Positions 1 to 7,163 of a stretch of DNA of 14,673 nt are shown piece after piece. Each line of letters opens with the position of its first letter. The stretch's first letter is position 1. The translations under genes were made by a program, and so were the position numbers. The notes below the pieces were generated by a model. That model saw only the letters and a list, made by a program, of their open reading frames with translations. It made no database searches and was not told where the DNA came from. The DNA is from an uncultured Sulfurovum sp. (GTDB taxonomy: Bacteria > Campylobacterota > Campylobacteria > Campylobacterales > Sulfurovaceae): the NCBI GenBank assembly GCA_902727905.1, contig CACVAR010000357.1, positions 1 through 14,673 of the forward strand. The letters are read 5' to 3'.

Positions 1-110
1 ATTTTATAGTCGCCCTCTACAATAAAACGTTGTATTTGCAAAGCTATTTTCTTTAACTCATCAAATGCAATATCATCATCTATAGAAAATCTTATGGCTA
101 CTTTTTTCAT
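1..110 (-). CDS. Partial CDS, N-terminus of an unrecognised protein
   Basis: An open frame begins with ATG at 110-108 and runs off the left edge of the window after 36 codons. The visible N-terminus (MKKVAIRFSIDDDIAFDELK...) has a short beta-like stretch followed by an amphipathic helix; there is no signal peptide or recognisable motif. The gene diverges from pqiA with only 38 bp between the two start codons. No Shine-Dalgarno sequence precedes the ATG, and a TATGAT box lies 6 nt upstream of it. It is too short to assign a family. The call as a real gene rests on the clean open frame, the divergent arrangement and the promoter-like sequence. Confidence 0.6.
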   Translation of the reverse strand, partial: MKKVAIRFSIDDDIAFDELKKIALQIQRFIVEGDYK

Positions 111-116
111 AACAAA

Positions 117-122
117 ATCATA
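117..122 (-). promoter_or_regulatory. Putative -10 box (TATGAT) of the leftward gene
   Basis: On the minus strand TATGAT is followed by the 6 nt TTTGTT and then the ATG at 110. If used, transcription would start at or next to the start codon, giving a leaderless mRNA. No -35 is evident and the box is one base off consensus, so this is a weak call. Confidence 0.3.
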
Positions 123-133
123 ACATAAAAATA

Positions 134-142
134 TGCTATAAT
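134..142 (+). promoter_or_regulatory. Extended -10 promoter of the pqi operon (TGCTATAAT)
   Basis: A perfect TATAAT (137-142) is preceded by TGC, giving an extended -10 element. It lies 6 nt upstream of the pqiA ATG at 149, so the expected transcription start falls on the start codon itself. No Shine-Dalgarno sequence fits in the remaining space. No convincing -35 is present, which is normal for the main sigma factor of Campylobacterota. Confidence 0.6.
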
Positions 143-148
143 TTATAC

Positions 149-787
149 ATGATTAAAGAACATGAATTGGATAAGCTTATTATTTGTAAAAAGTGCCATA
201 CCTTACATGAAAAAGTCCTCATAGCAGAAAATGAAAAAGCTTTTTGCTCTGAATGTAATGTACTTCTTTACCACAATGATAGTGATATGTTAGACAAAAT
301 GCTTGCCCTTGTTATTACAGCTTCTATATCACTTTTTGTTGCTTTTCAATTCACAGTCGTTAGCATTAATATTCAAGGTATGGAGAAAAGCCTAACACTT
401 ACTTCACTCTTTATGGTGCTGGCTGAACACAAACAGTATATTGTAGGAATAATGTTTTTATTTCTCATTGTTATTTTTCCTATCGTTATTATTTTTGCAA
501 CATTTCTACTACTCTTTTTTATGAAAATAGAAAAAGCAGGATACCTAACTAAACGCCTACTTATATTACTTGCTCACCTTAAACCATGGAGTATGATAGA
601 CATATTTTTTATTTCACTTTTAGTTGCGATGGTCAAACTCTTTGATATTGCCAACATAGAACTTGGCGTAGCCTTTCTGGCTTTTGTTCTTACCTTAATG
701 CTTGACATTCTCATTACCAAAAGTCTTAGTTTTCATCAGCTTTGGGAAATACATCATCAGATATATGGAAGCATCGATGAAGAATGA
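149..787 (+). CDS. pqiA: PqiA-like integral membrane protein, first half-protein
   Basis: A 212-residue inner-membrane protein of the paraquat-inducible protein A family, the membrane partner of the PqiB MCE tunnel in lipid movement across the envelope. It begins with a cytosolic zinc ribbon, CxxC at 13-16 and CxxC at 33-36. About four membrane helices follow, near 50-72, 98-124, 148-165 and 172-190. The family hallmark PWSMID is at 146-151, at the start of helix 3. E. coli PqiA (about 417 residues) carries two such units in one chain; here the units are separate genes. The second half-protein overlaps its 3' end by 11 nt. The ATG at 149 is forced because the zinc ribbon starts at residue 13 and no upstream in-frame start lies nearby. 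There is no Shine-Dalgarno sequence (see the promoter entry). Confidence 0.88.
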   Translation: MIKEHELDKLIICKKCHTLHEKVLIAENEKAFCSECNVLLYHNDSDMLDKMLALVITASISLFVAFQFTVVSINIQGMEKSLTLTSLFMVLAEHKQYIVGIMFLFLIVIFPIVIIFATFLLLFFMKIEKAGYLTKRLLILLAHLKPWSMIDIFFISLLVAMVKLFDIANIELGVAFLAFVLTLMLDILITKSLSFHQLWEIHHQIYGSIDEE

Positions 788-1391
788 ACATTACATACGC
801 TGTCACATTTGTGAAACAGTAAATTATGATAATAGCCTTACCTCAGAATGTAGACGTTGCCATAGTAAAATAAGTAGTTCATTACATGATTCATACACCA
901 AGACATTGGCACTTCTTATTACGGCTATCATACTTTATATTCCTGCCAATTTATACCCCATTCTAACAACAAAACAGTTTGGTGTAAATTCTGAAAGTAC
1001 CATCATCGAAGGCATAATACATCTTTGGGAACTTGGTTCTTACCCCATAGCTATTATTATTCTTATTGCCTCTGTTGTTGTGCCTATTTTAAAATTTTTA
1101 CTCATTATCTATTTACTTGTGGCTGCGAAATACAAAACACGTTCTACCTTACTCGATAAACATAAGATTTTTTATATTACTGAATCTATTGGACCTTGGT
1201 CGATGGTCGATGTTTTTGTGGTAATTATTCTCTCTGTTCTTATTAATTTTACTGGGGTAAGAATCTATCCCGGTATAGGCGCAACTGCTTTTGCACTCAT
1301 GGTATTTTTTACCATGCTCTCAGCCCTCTCTTTTGACACACGTCTCATCATAAATCATGAAAAAGGAAAAAACTTTCATGCCTCTAAATAA
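777..1391 (+). CDS. pqiA: PqiA-like integral membrane protein, second half-protein
   Basis: A 204-residue paralogue of the preceding gene. It has its own zinc ribbon (CHIC at 9-12, CRRC at 25-28). The PqiA signature YIPANLYPI lies around 54-62 in helix 1, with further membrane helices near 90-116, 143-160 and 166-186, and GPWSMVDVF at 139-147. It matches the E. coli family more closely than the first half-protein does. I chose ATG 777 because GGAAG (767-771) sits 5 nt upstream and the zinc ribbon then starts at residue 9. ATG 765 or the far-upstream TTG at 702 would only add sequence read out of frame through the previous gene. The 11 nt overlap with the first pqiA and the 14 nt overlap with pqiB suggest translational coupling. 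It probably assembles with the first half-protein into the equivalent of one full PqiA; this is an inference. Confidence 0.87.
   Translation: MKNEHYIRCHICETVNYDNSLTSECRRCHSKISSSLHDSYTKTLALLITAIILYIPANLYPILTTKQFGVNSESTIIEGIIHLWELGSYPIAIIILIASVVVPILKFLLIIYLLVAAKYKTRSTLLDKHKIFYITESIGPWSMVDVFVVIILSVLINFTGVRIYPGIGATAFALMVFFTMLSALSFDTRLIINHEKGKNFHASK
1363..1367 (+). promoter_or_regulatory. Shine-Dalgarno site deciding the pqiB start
   Basis: AAGGA lies 10 nt before ATG 1378. It lies downstream of the alternative ATG 1357 and so can only serve the later start. The site is inside the 3' end of the second pqiA gene. Confidence 0.55.
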
Positions 1392-3063
1392 ATATAATTC
1401 TCCACGAATCAAAGAGTCAAAAGGAATCCAACTACTCACTACAATTTGGATGGTTCCTTTTATAGCATTGGTCATTGCTTTATGGTTAGCCTACCAATAC
1501 TACTCTAAAGTAGGACCACTTGTTAACATAGAGTTTAAAACAAATGCTGGACTGGTTGCAAAACAAAGTCATGTCAAGTTACGTAATGTTATTGTAGGAA
1601 CGGTTGAGAGTGTTGCACTTTCAGAGACAGGAGATGGCGTAACAGTCCAAGTACGTATGAACAAAAATGTTTCAAAATACTTGAATAAGTCAGCAAAGTT
1701 TTGGATTGTTCACCCTGATGTTGATTCAAGTGGTATTACAGGACTAGACACGCTTCTCTCTGGTTCTTATATTGAACTCAAAGCGTTAAAAGATGAAAAG
1801 ACCAAAAAAAATTTTATAGGCTTAGAAGAAGCACCACCTGAAGATATGAAAGGAAAAACTTTTTTACTCTCAGCACCCAAGTCCTATCATTTAAAAAAAG
1901 GCTCTAATGTCTACTATAGAATGATTAAGGTCGGAAAAGTTCAACATGTGGGCATTGCGCCAGATGGTACAAAAATAAACTTTGTCATCTTTATTCATGA
2001 AAAATATATTCAATACATTAACAAAAACAGTCAGTTTTACACTACTTCTTCAGTATCTGTGGATATTTCAAAAGGGAAGTTAGACTTAAATGTTGCATCA
2101 CTTTCACAAATTGCCAAAGGGGGAATTTCAATTTATACACCAACCCAAAGCTTTCAACAAGATGCTCATTTAACTTTAAAAAAGAGTCATATATTTCCTC
2201 TCTATAAAAACTTAAATCAAATGAAAGCAAAACACCTTATGCGAGGTATTCATGATAAAGCCTATAAATTTGTCTTTAATGAAAGCATCTCACAACTGGA
2301 AATTGGTTCTTCCATAGAATTTAATGGTTTTCAAGTAGGACATGTTATAGACATTTCCAGTCACTTTAATACAAAATCCAGAACCATTGAATCTGAAGTC
2401 TATGCGATTATACACACCCAAGGTTTCTCTCATAATTCCTCTGCAAAAGAAGGTGAAAAGATAATTGAATGCTTAGTAAATGATGGACTTAAAGCGCGAC
2501 TCCATAGTGTCATACCGGTTATTGGTACAAAATTTATTGACTTAGTTTTTGACAATAATAAAAGTGCTAAATTAAGCATGGAAAATGGATTTAATCTTTT
2601 CCCTACAATTAAGATGCAAGAGCAGTCCAATATTTTACACGAGATAGAGGAAGTAGTTAGTAAAATAAAAGAGCTCAAACTAGAAAAGCTTTTAGCTTCA
2701 GCAACGAGAATTTTTGAGCACAATGAAAAACCTGTTAATGAGATCTTAACCAATCTAAAAAAGACCATTAAAGTTGTCAATACAACACTCAATACCTACA
2801 CTAAAACAGCAAAAAATATTAATACAATTACAGAGCAAGAATCACTTAAACAGTTACCAGCTACTTTAGAAACCACGCTTAATGAATTAACACGAACGCT
2901 AGAGCAAGTTAAGACATTGAGCCAAGACTATAATGCAAACTCAAAATTTTCTGCCCAACTTGCCTTAACCATGAAGGAACTCACACAAACAGCTGAATCG
3001 GTGGGTAAAGTAAGTAAAACATTAGAACGAAAATCAAATGCCCTCATACTAGGAGATAACTAA
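1378..3063 (+). CDS. pqiB: PqiB, MCE-domain lipid-transport tunnel protein
   Basis: A 561-residue protein anchored in the inner membrane by one helix (about 23-42), with the rest in the periplasm. Three MCE domains follow, beginning near residues 46, 158 and 293; each has a recognisable G-(S/N)-x-V-x-(Y/L)-x-x-x-x-V-G-x-V core. The C-terminal 140 residues (about 420-555) are rich in heptad-like Leu/Ile spacing, fitting the coiled-coil needle of PqiB. E. coli PqiB is 546 residues with three MCE domains, against seven in YebT, so this is the PqiB type. I chose ATG 1378 because AAGGA (1363-1367) lies 10 nt upstream. ATG 1357, seven codons earlier, has no Shine-Dalgarno sequence. The stop codon TAA shares its last A with the pqiC start. 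Confidence 0.9.
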   Translation: MPLNKYNSPRIKESKGIQLLTTIWMVPFIALVIALWLAYQYYSKVGPLVNIEFKTNAGLVAKQSHVKLRNVIVGTVESVALSETGDGVTVQVRMNKNVSKYLNKSAKFWIVHPDVDSSGITGLDTLLSGSYIELKALKDEKTKKNFIGLEEAPPEDMKGKTFLLSAPKSYHLKKGSNVYYRMIKVGKVQHVGIAPDGTKINFVIFIHEKYIQYINKNSQFYTTSSVSVDISKGKLDLNVASLSQIAKGGISIYTPTQSFQQDAHLTLKKSHIFPLYKNLNQMKAKHLMRGIHDKAYKFVFNESISQLEIGSSIEFNGFQVGHVIDISSHFNTKSRTIESEVYAIIHTQGFSHNSSAKEGEKIIECLVNDGLKARLHSVIPVIGTKFIDLVFDNNKSAKLSMENGFNLFPTIKMQEQSNILHEIEEVVSKIKELKLEKLLASATRIFEHNEKPVNEILTNLKKTIKVVNTTLNTYTKTAKNINTITEQESLKQLPATLETTLNELTRTLEQVKTLSQDYNANSKFSAQLALTMKELTQTAESVGKVSKTLERKSNALILGDN

Positions 3064-3617
3064 TGCCAAAACTACTACTTTTATTACTCATCTTACTCTT
3101 TACAGCTTGTGGTTCTAAGAAATTCTATACTTTAGGAGAACAATTAAATATAGAGTCTAAAACTACACATACAGAACAAATAGATGTCGTCAAAGTCATT
3201 GTGCCAAAGTACCTAAAAGAACATAAGGTTGTACGGCAAGTAACGCCTTACCAAATTGAGCTTGTTGACAAAGCACATTGGTTAATCCCTATGGAAAAAA
3301 AATTAACACAAATGCTTATTGATTACCTACAACAATCCATGAAAAATCCAAACATTCACCTCTACCCTTGGGCTGGTGACAATAAAACCAGTAAACGAAT
3401 TGCTTTAGATATTAAAAGGTTTATTGCCTCAAACAAAAAGGTTAGTCTAAGAGCAAACTATACGATTACTAAGTTGGGTACTAACAGTAGTAAAACAAGC
3501 TACTTTGAGACAGAAGTAAAAACCAAGGAGAATATAGAGAGTATGATGCAAGCAATGGAAGAAGCTTACTTAGAATTATTAGAAGAAATTAGTAGTACTA
3601 TTATTAACAATAAATAA
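3063..3617 (+). CDS. pqiC: PqiC, outer-membrane lipoprotein of the Pqi system
   Basis: A 184-residue lipoprotein of the PqiC (DUF330, ABC-type transport auxiliary lipoprotein) family, expected on the inner face of the outer membrane where it caps the PqiB needle. The N-terminus is a run of leucines ending in LFTAC, with the lipidated Cys at residue 16. The mature protein starts with GSKKFYTL, resembling the FY(T/L)L start common in this family. The predicted beta and helical mixed domain fills the rest. AGGAG at 3051-3055 lies 7 nt before the ATG, and the start overlaps the pqiB stop (TAATG). Overall identity to PqiC cannot be measured here; position after pqiB and the lipobox carry the call. 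Confidence 0.85.
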   Translation: MPKLLLLLLILLFTACGSKKFYTLGEQLNIESKTTHTEQIDVVKVIVPKYLKEHKVVRQVTPYQIELVDKAHWLIPMEKKLTQMLIDYLQQSMKNPNIHLYPWAGDNKTSKRIALDIKRFIASNKKVSLRANYTITKLGTNSSKTSYFETEVKTKENIESMMQAMEEAYLELLEEISSTIINNK

Positions 3618-3618
3618 G

Positions 3619-3624
3619 TATAAT
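3619..3624 (+). promoter_or_regulatory. Possible internal -10 (TATAAT) before mltG
   Basis: A perfect TATAAT lies in the 12 nt gap between pqiC and mltG, 5 nt before the mltG ATG, which has no Shine-Dalgarno sequence. It could give a separate leaderless mltG transcript. The region is AT-rich, so chance occurrence is quite possible. Confidence 0.3.
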
Positions 3625-3629
3625 TATAA

Positions 3630-4580
3630 ATGAAATTTTTTAATCTGATATATTCACTAATATCTAAAGTTTTTATGCTAGTCATATTGGTACTTATAGC
3701 ACTTATATTCTACTTTACTTCACCTATAAAAACTACGGAGACTGTGGTTTTACCACAAGGTTCTGTGACCAAAGTTATTAAACATTTAAAAGAACAAGGC
3801 TATGAGTTAACAGCTTTAGATACCTATCTCTTAGCTTATGTACTAAATGCACCTAAAAGTGGTACGCTAGTGATTGGAAAAGAAAATATGAGTCGTATTG
3901 ATTTTCTAAAAAAACTAAGCTCAGCAAAAGAAGCTGTTGATATTGTAACCCTTATACCCGGAGAAACACGCCCCATATTTTTAGAAGCGCTGGCTAAAAA
4001 GCAAAATCTAGATCTAAACAAACTAGAAAGTGCCTACGAAGAATACGCCCGTTATAAAGAAGCTGGAATTATGCCTGAGACCTATCATGTTCCTAAAGAT
4101 ATTACAGAAGCGAAACTCATACAAACACTGGTGGGACAGACAGAAAAACGATATAAAGAACTAGCCAATAAATATTTAGAAAAATATGACAAAAAAGAGT
4201 GGTTAAAAATTTTAACCATTGCCTCCGTCATTCAAAAAGAAGCTGCTAACAATAAAGAGATGCCCATTGTCGCTTCTGTTGTCTATAACCGTTTAAAAAT
4301 AGATATGCCATTACAAATGGATGGTACTTTAAACTATGGAAAATATTCCCATGTTAAAGTAACACCTAAACGCATCAGAACAGATACATCAGGTTTTAAT
4401 ACTTATGCCAATAAAGGACTACCTCCCTACCCTGTTTGTTCAGTCTCTGAAGAAGCGATAAAAGCAGCGCTCAAACCTGAAACAACCAACTATCTATACT
4501 TCATGAAAAATAAAGATGGTGTGCATGACTTTACAGACTCTTACAATCAGCATTTAAAAAATATTCGTAAAGCTAGATAA
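3630..4580 (+). CDS. mltG: MltG, endolytic peptidoglycan transglycosylase
   Basis: A 316-residue YceG/MltG family protein (E. coli MltG is 340). It cleaves nascent glycan strands at the inner membrane and so sets strand length. A short cytosolic tail is followed by one membrane helix (about 12-30). A LysM-like subdomain begins LPQGSVTKVI (41-50). The catalytic region reads ASVIQKEA at 198-205, with Glu204 the retained acidic residue, and continues with LQMDGT (228-233) and GLPPYPV (263-269). Many relatives have E-K-E where this one has Q-K-E. The gene follows pqiC by 12 nt, so it is probably co-transcribed with the pqi genes, an envelope-maintenance grouping. No Shine-Dalgarno sequence is visible. 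The start is supported by the membrane helix beginning soon after it. Confidence 0.9.
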   Translation: MKFFNLIYSLISKVFMLVILVLIALIFYFTSPIKTTETVVLPQGSVTKVIKHLKEQGYELTALDTYLLAYVLNAPKSGTLVIGKENMSRIDFLKKLSSAKEAVDIVTLIPGETRPIFLEALAKKQNLDLNKLESAYEEYARYKEAGIMPETYHVPKDITEAKLIQTLVGQTEKRYKELANKYLEKYDKKEWLKILTIASVIQKEAANNKEMPIVASVVYNRLKIDMPLQMDGTLNYGKYSHVKVTPKRIRTDTSGFNTYANKGLPPYPVCSVSEEAIKAALKPETTNYLYFMKNKDGVHDFTDSYNQHLKNIRKAR

Positions 4581-4594
4581 GGCTAGTGTTTTTT
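4572..4594 (+). terminator. Weak candidate terminator after mltG
   Basis: GCTAG and CTAGT can pair (4 bp plus one G-U) around a 6 nt loop, ATAAGG. After one G comes a run of six T. The stem overlaps the end of mltG and is short, so this is only a plausible intrinsic terminator for the plus-strand operon. It faces the convergent kinase gene 12 nt away. Confidence 0.3.
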
Positions 4595-5744
4595 AAAAGC
4601 TCAAAATAAAAGTAGTGCCTACGCCTACTTTTGAATCCATTTCAATGCCAATATCATAAGCTTGACAAACCTTATGCACAATATTAAGCCCCAAACCAAA
4701 ACCACCAACTTGGTCGCTGGCTCGGTAAAAACGCTCATAAATAGCCTCTTTATCTTTTTTAGAAATTCCTACCCCTGTGTCTTTTATAATAAGTCTATTG
4801 TCAACAATGGTAATTTTTATCGTACCGTTGACCTTATTATATTTAATAGCATTGTTGACTAAGTTATGTACGAGTCGAACAAAACTCTCTTTGTCTATCT
4901 CAAAATAAAGCTCATTCTTTTCTTCTAAATCCATCTCTATCTTTTTCTTTTCTGCTAACAACGAGAGATAAGTAAGTTCTTCCTTTAAAATTTTATTGAG
5001 ACATAGCTCTTCAGGCACAACCTCTTTTGAGTTTTCCAACATCAAATACGTTAAATCTTTATGAATCTCTGAAACTCTAGTAGCTGACAGTTTAATACGC
5101 TCTAAGTTCTTAGCCGTCGCAAGCTTTGGAGCATTTACAGAAAGCATTAAAGCTGTAATTGGTGTATTGAGTTCATGCGTACTATCTTTAATAAAACTAT
5201 CCAACTGAAGACGTTTTTGCTGTATGGGCTTAATGAAAAGTTTTGCTAAAAAGTAACCAACAATGGCTAGAAAAATATAAATCCATAAAAGATAAAAAAT
5301 GATTTGATACTCTAGTCTAGTAATATAACTGTCAATCCCTTCTTTTTCAATAACAATACTCTTCACACCCAAGTGTCCAAATGTACTGTTATCCACTAAT
5401 ATCATGTTATTTCCCTCTTGATAGAGTTTTTTATGAAAATCAATATCGACATTAATAGAAGAGACTAAAGCATTATTATTTTTATCATAAAAACCTATCT
5501 TCCCTTGATACTTTTTAACAACTTCTTCTAAAGAAAATGCTTCTCCACTCATATGGGCATGAATAATTTTAGAAGAGAGAACCGAAGCATTCATCTGCAT
5601 AATATTTCGTGTTTTTTCAAAAAATGCTTTGGATTCACTTTCATAAAAAAGATAAGCAATAATGGCGAAAAGTATAAAAGAAGAACTAAGATAAAGTAAT
5701 AAAAACTGTACAAGTGTACGTCTTTCTTCTTTAGTTAAATACAT
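4593..5744 (-). CDS. Sensor histidine kinase without a HAMP domain
   Basis: A 383-residue inner-membrane sensor kinase, partner of the response regulator just upstream. Helix TM1 is about 12-34, a periplasmic sensor region of about 110 residues follows, and TM2 is about 147-171. The phosphoacceptor is His190 in the motif STHELNTPIT. The catalytic domain has the N box HNLVNNAIKYN (293-303), the G1 box DTGVGI (322-327) and the G2 box GGFGLGLNIV (347-356). Only about 18 residues separate TM2 from the H box, so there is no HAMP linker. I chose ATG 5744 because it overlaps the regulator by 14 nt, is preceded by AGGGG, and gives a short cytosolic start before TM1. The longer frame to 5855 only adds residues read out of frame through the regulator gene. 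The signal is unknown. Confidence 0.9.
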   Translation of the reverse strand: MYLTKEERRTLVQFLLLYLSSSFILFAIIAYLFYESESKAFFEKTRNIMQMNASVLSSKIIHAHMSGEAFSLEEVVKKYQGKIGFYDKNNNALVSSINVDIDFHKKLYQEGNNMILVDNSTFGHLGVKSIVIEKEGIDSYITRLEYQIIFYLLWIYIFLAIVGYFLAKLFIKPIQQKRLQLDSFIKDSTHELNTPITALMLSVNAPKLATAKNLERIKLSATRVSEIHKDLTYLMLENSKEVVPEELCLNKILKEELTYLSLLAEKKKIEMDLEEKNELYFEIDKESFVRLVHNLVNNAIKYNKVNGTIKITIVDNRLIIKDTGVGISKKDKEAIYERFYRASDQVGGFGLGLNIVHKVCQAYDIGIEMDSKVGVGTTFILSF

Positions 5745-6387
5745 AACCCACACCCCTAATCGTAGAAATAGCACCCTCACCCAAGTGTTTTCGTAAAGTT
5801 TTAATGTAGGTACGTAGTGTGGCTGAACTAGGAGCTGTATCATAAGACCAAACATTAACCATAAGCTTGTCAGCAGAAATAACTTCTCCTCTGTGTCTTA
5901 AAAAGTAAACCAAACACTCTCCTTCTTTTTTAGAAAGCTTAATCTTTTTATTTTTAACAGTTAAGATATACCGTGACAAGTCATAATAAGTCGTGGATGA
6001 AATTTCAAAAATATCTGAACTATCTATCTTAAACTGACGTTTTATGTTGTCAATTCTTGCCTTCAGTTCTATCATTTCAAAAGGCTTTTTCAAGTAGTCA
6101 TTTGCACCCAATTCAAAGCCTTCTAAAACATTTTGAGGGGTATTCATAGAAGTAATAAAAATAGCTGGTGTACTGTTCCCTGACTTTCGGAGATTTTTTA
6201 AAAGTTCAAAACCATTTAAAAGAGGCACATTCACATCCAAAAGTAAAAGATCAAATTTTCTTTCAAAGAGTAAATCCTCTGCTTCTACCCCATCAAAGAC
6301 TGTCCTAACGCTATAGTTATAATCTTCAAGATGCTCAACAATGACCTCAGAAAGCATAAGGTCATCCTCGAGTAGCAGAATGTTCAT
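5731..6387 (-). CDS. OmpR/PhoB-family response regulator
   Basis: A 218-residue two-domain transcription regulator. The receiver domain (1-115) has the acidic pair Asp8-Asp9, phosphoacceptor Asp51 (in LLLLDVNVP), Thr79 and Lys101 (in LKKPF). The winged-helix DNA-binding domain (about 125-218) ends with the typical STIRGVGYVF. All residues needed for phosphorylation are present. The gene lies 6 nt after the upstream uncharacterised gene, and its 3' end overlaps the kinase start by 14 nt, so the pair is translationally coupled. No Shine-Dalgarno sequence is evident; instead TATAAT lies 5 nt before the ATG. The target genes are unknown; autoregulation of this operon is common in the family but not shown here. 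Confidence 0.92.
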   Translation of the reverse strand: MNILLLEDDLMLSEVIVEHLEDYNYSVRTVFDGVEAEDLLFERKFDLLLLDVNVPLLNGFELLKNLRKSGNSTPAIFITSMNTPQNVLEGFELGANDYLKKPFEMIELKARIDNIKRQFKIDSSDIFEISSTTYYDLSRYILTVKNKKIKLSKKEGECLVYFLRHRGEVISADKLMVNVWSYDTAPSSATLRTYIKTLRKHLGEGAISTIRGVGYVFN

Positions 6388-6392
6388 TGGTT

Positions 6393-6398
6393 ATTATA
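6393..6398 (-). promoter_or_regulatory. Possible internal -10 (TATAAT) before the response regulator
   Basis: TATAAT on the minus strand overlaps the last Val codon and the stop of the preceding gene, 5 nt before the regulator ATG. The regulator has no clear Shine-Dalgarno sequence, so a leaderless internal transcript is possible. The sequence could equally be a coincidence of a Val codon followed by two stop codons. Confidence 0.25.
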
Positions 6399-7110
6399 CT
6401 TCTTCTTGCTTCTCAATATGCTCTTCAGCACCTTCACTAAGCTTCATAAGTAGCACAAGGTTTCGTACGGAATAAAACTTCTCCGATCTGGACCAAGCTA
6501 GTTTAGAAACAGCCTCTTGAAGTTCTGGAAACTCTTCATTGTTAATCAGTCCTTCTGTTATCTGCTCACCGTTACTTCCATTGGTATAAACGGTTCTAAT
6601 AGCATAAATATCTTTAGTCACAGGATAGGCTTCTATAGACGATTTAATAGCATCATACATTGTATCAATCTCAGGAATAATAGAGTCAAACTCATCAAAA
6701 CCTCGGTATCCATAATTAGAAATGACAGCTTCATAACGTTGTCCATTTAATGTCCAAATATCTGTACCAACACCATTTTCAACCTTTTTAGCTTTTCCCC
6801 AAAATGCCATAATAAAAGTGTGTAATACATTTGCTTCAAACTGCTGGAAAATATTTTCTATGGCATCTTCAGCCGTTGCAGCTTGTGCGACAAATGACTC
6901 TACAAAAGAATCATTTGGAAATAACATAGTAATATCTACTTGAACAACCACAGACTCTCCAAAGTCTTCCATAAGAAATGCCTGAGCAACAATACCTGGA
7001 AAAAGTCCTTCTATAAAAAAGTACTCTTCTGTCTGTCCCACTTCCATGTCATGTGCTTCTAATAGTGCTACTAATTGTTTATTAACATCTATATCTAATA
7101 ATTGACTCAT
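6394..7110 (-). CDS. Uncharacterised cytosolic protein, resembles DUF6348
   Basis: A 238-residue acidic soluble protein without signal peptide or membrane helices. The middle part (about 38-110) has alternating beta-like segments, then a helix with the pattern ESFVAQAATAEDAIENIFQQF and HTFIMAFWG. This resembles what I recall of the DUF6348 family, whose function is not known; I could not confirm the match. The start is well supported: AGGTAGGA sits just before ATG 7110. The gene is second in the operon with the SFPD-repeat protein, response regulator and kinase, so a link to that signalling unit is likely but its nature is open. No catalytic motif was recognised. Confidence 0.75.
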   Translation of the reverse strand: MSQLLDIDVNKQLVALLEAHDMEVGQTEEYFFIEGLFPGIVAQAFLMEDFGESVVVQVDITMLFPNDSFVESFVAQAATAEDAIENIFQQFEANVLHTFIMAFWGKAKKVENGVGTDIWTLNGQRYEAVISNYGYRGFDEFDSIIPEIDTMYDAIKSSIEAYPVTKDIYAIRTVYTNGSNGEQITEGLINNEEFPELQEAVSKLAWSRSEKFYSVRNLVLLMKLSEGAEEHIEKQEEV

Positions 7111-7163
7111 TTTCCTACCTTAAATATTTTTAACGTAAATCATAGTTAAATGTGCCTTAGTAG

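Noticed and set aside
702..776. Upstream TTG or ATG 765 starts for the second pqiA
   Set aside because: They add only residues read out of frame through the first pqiA; ATG 777 has GGAAG at 5 nt and leaves a normal zinc-ribbon N-terminus.
2430..2792. 120-codon minus-strand frame inside pqiB
   Set aside because: It is antisense to a well-supported MCE domain and coiled-coil region, with no promoter, Shine-Dalgarno site or recognisable motif.
5745..5855. Extended kinase N-terminus starting at 5855
   Set aside because: The extra 37 residues are out-of-frame sequence within the regulator coding region; ATG 5744 has an AGGGG site and fits the TM1 position.
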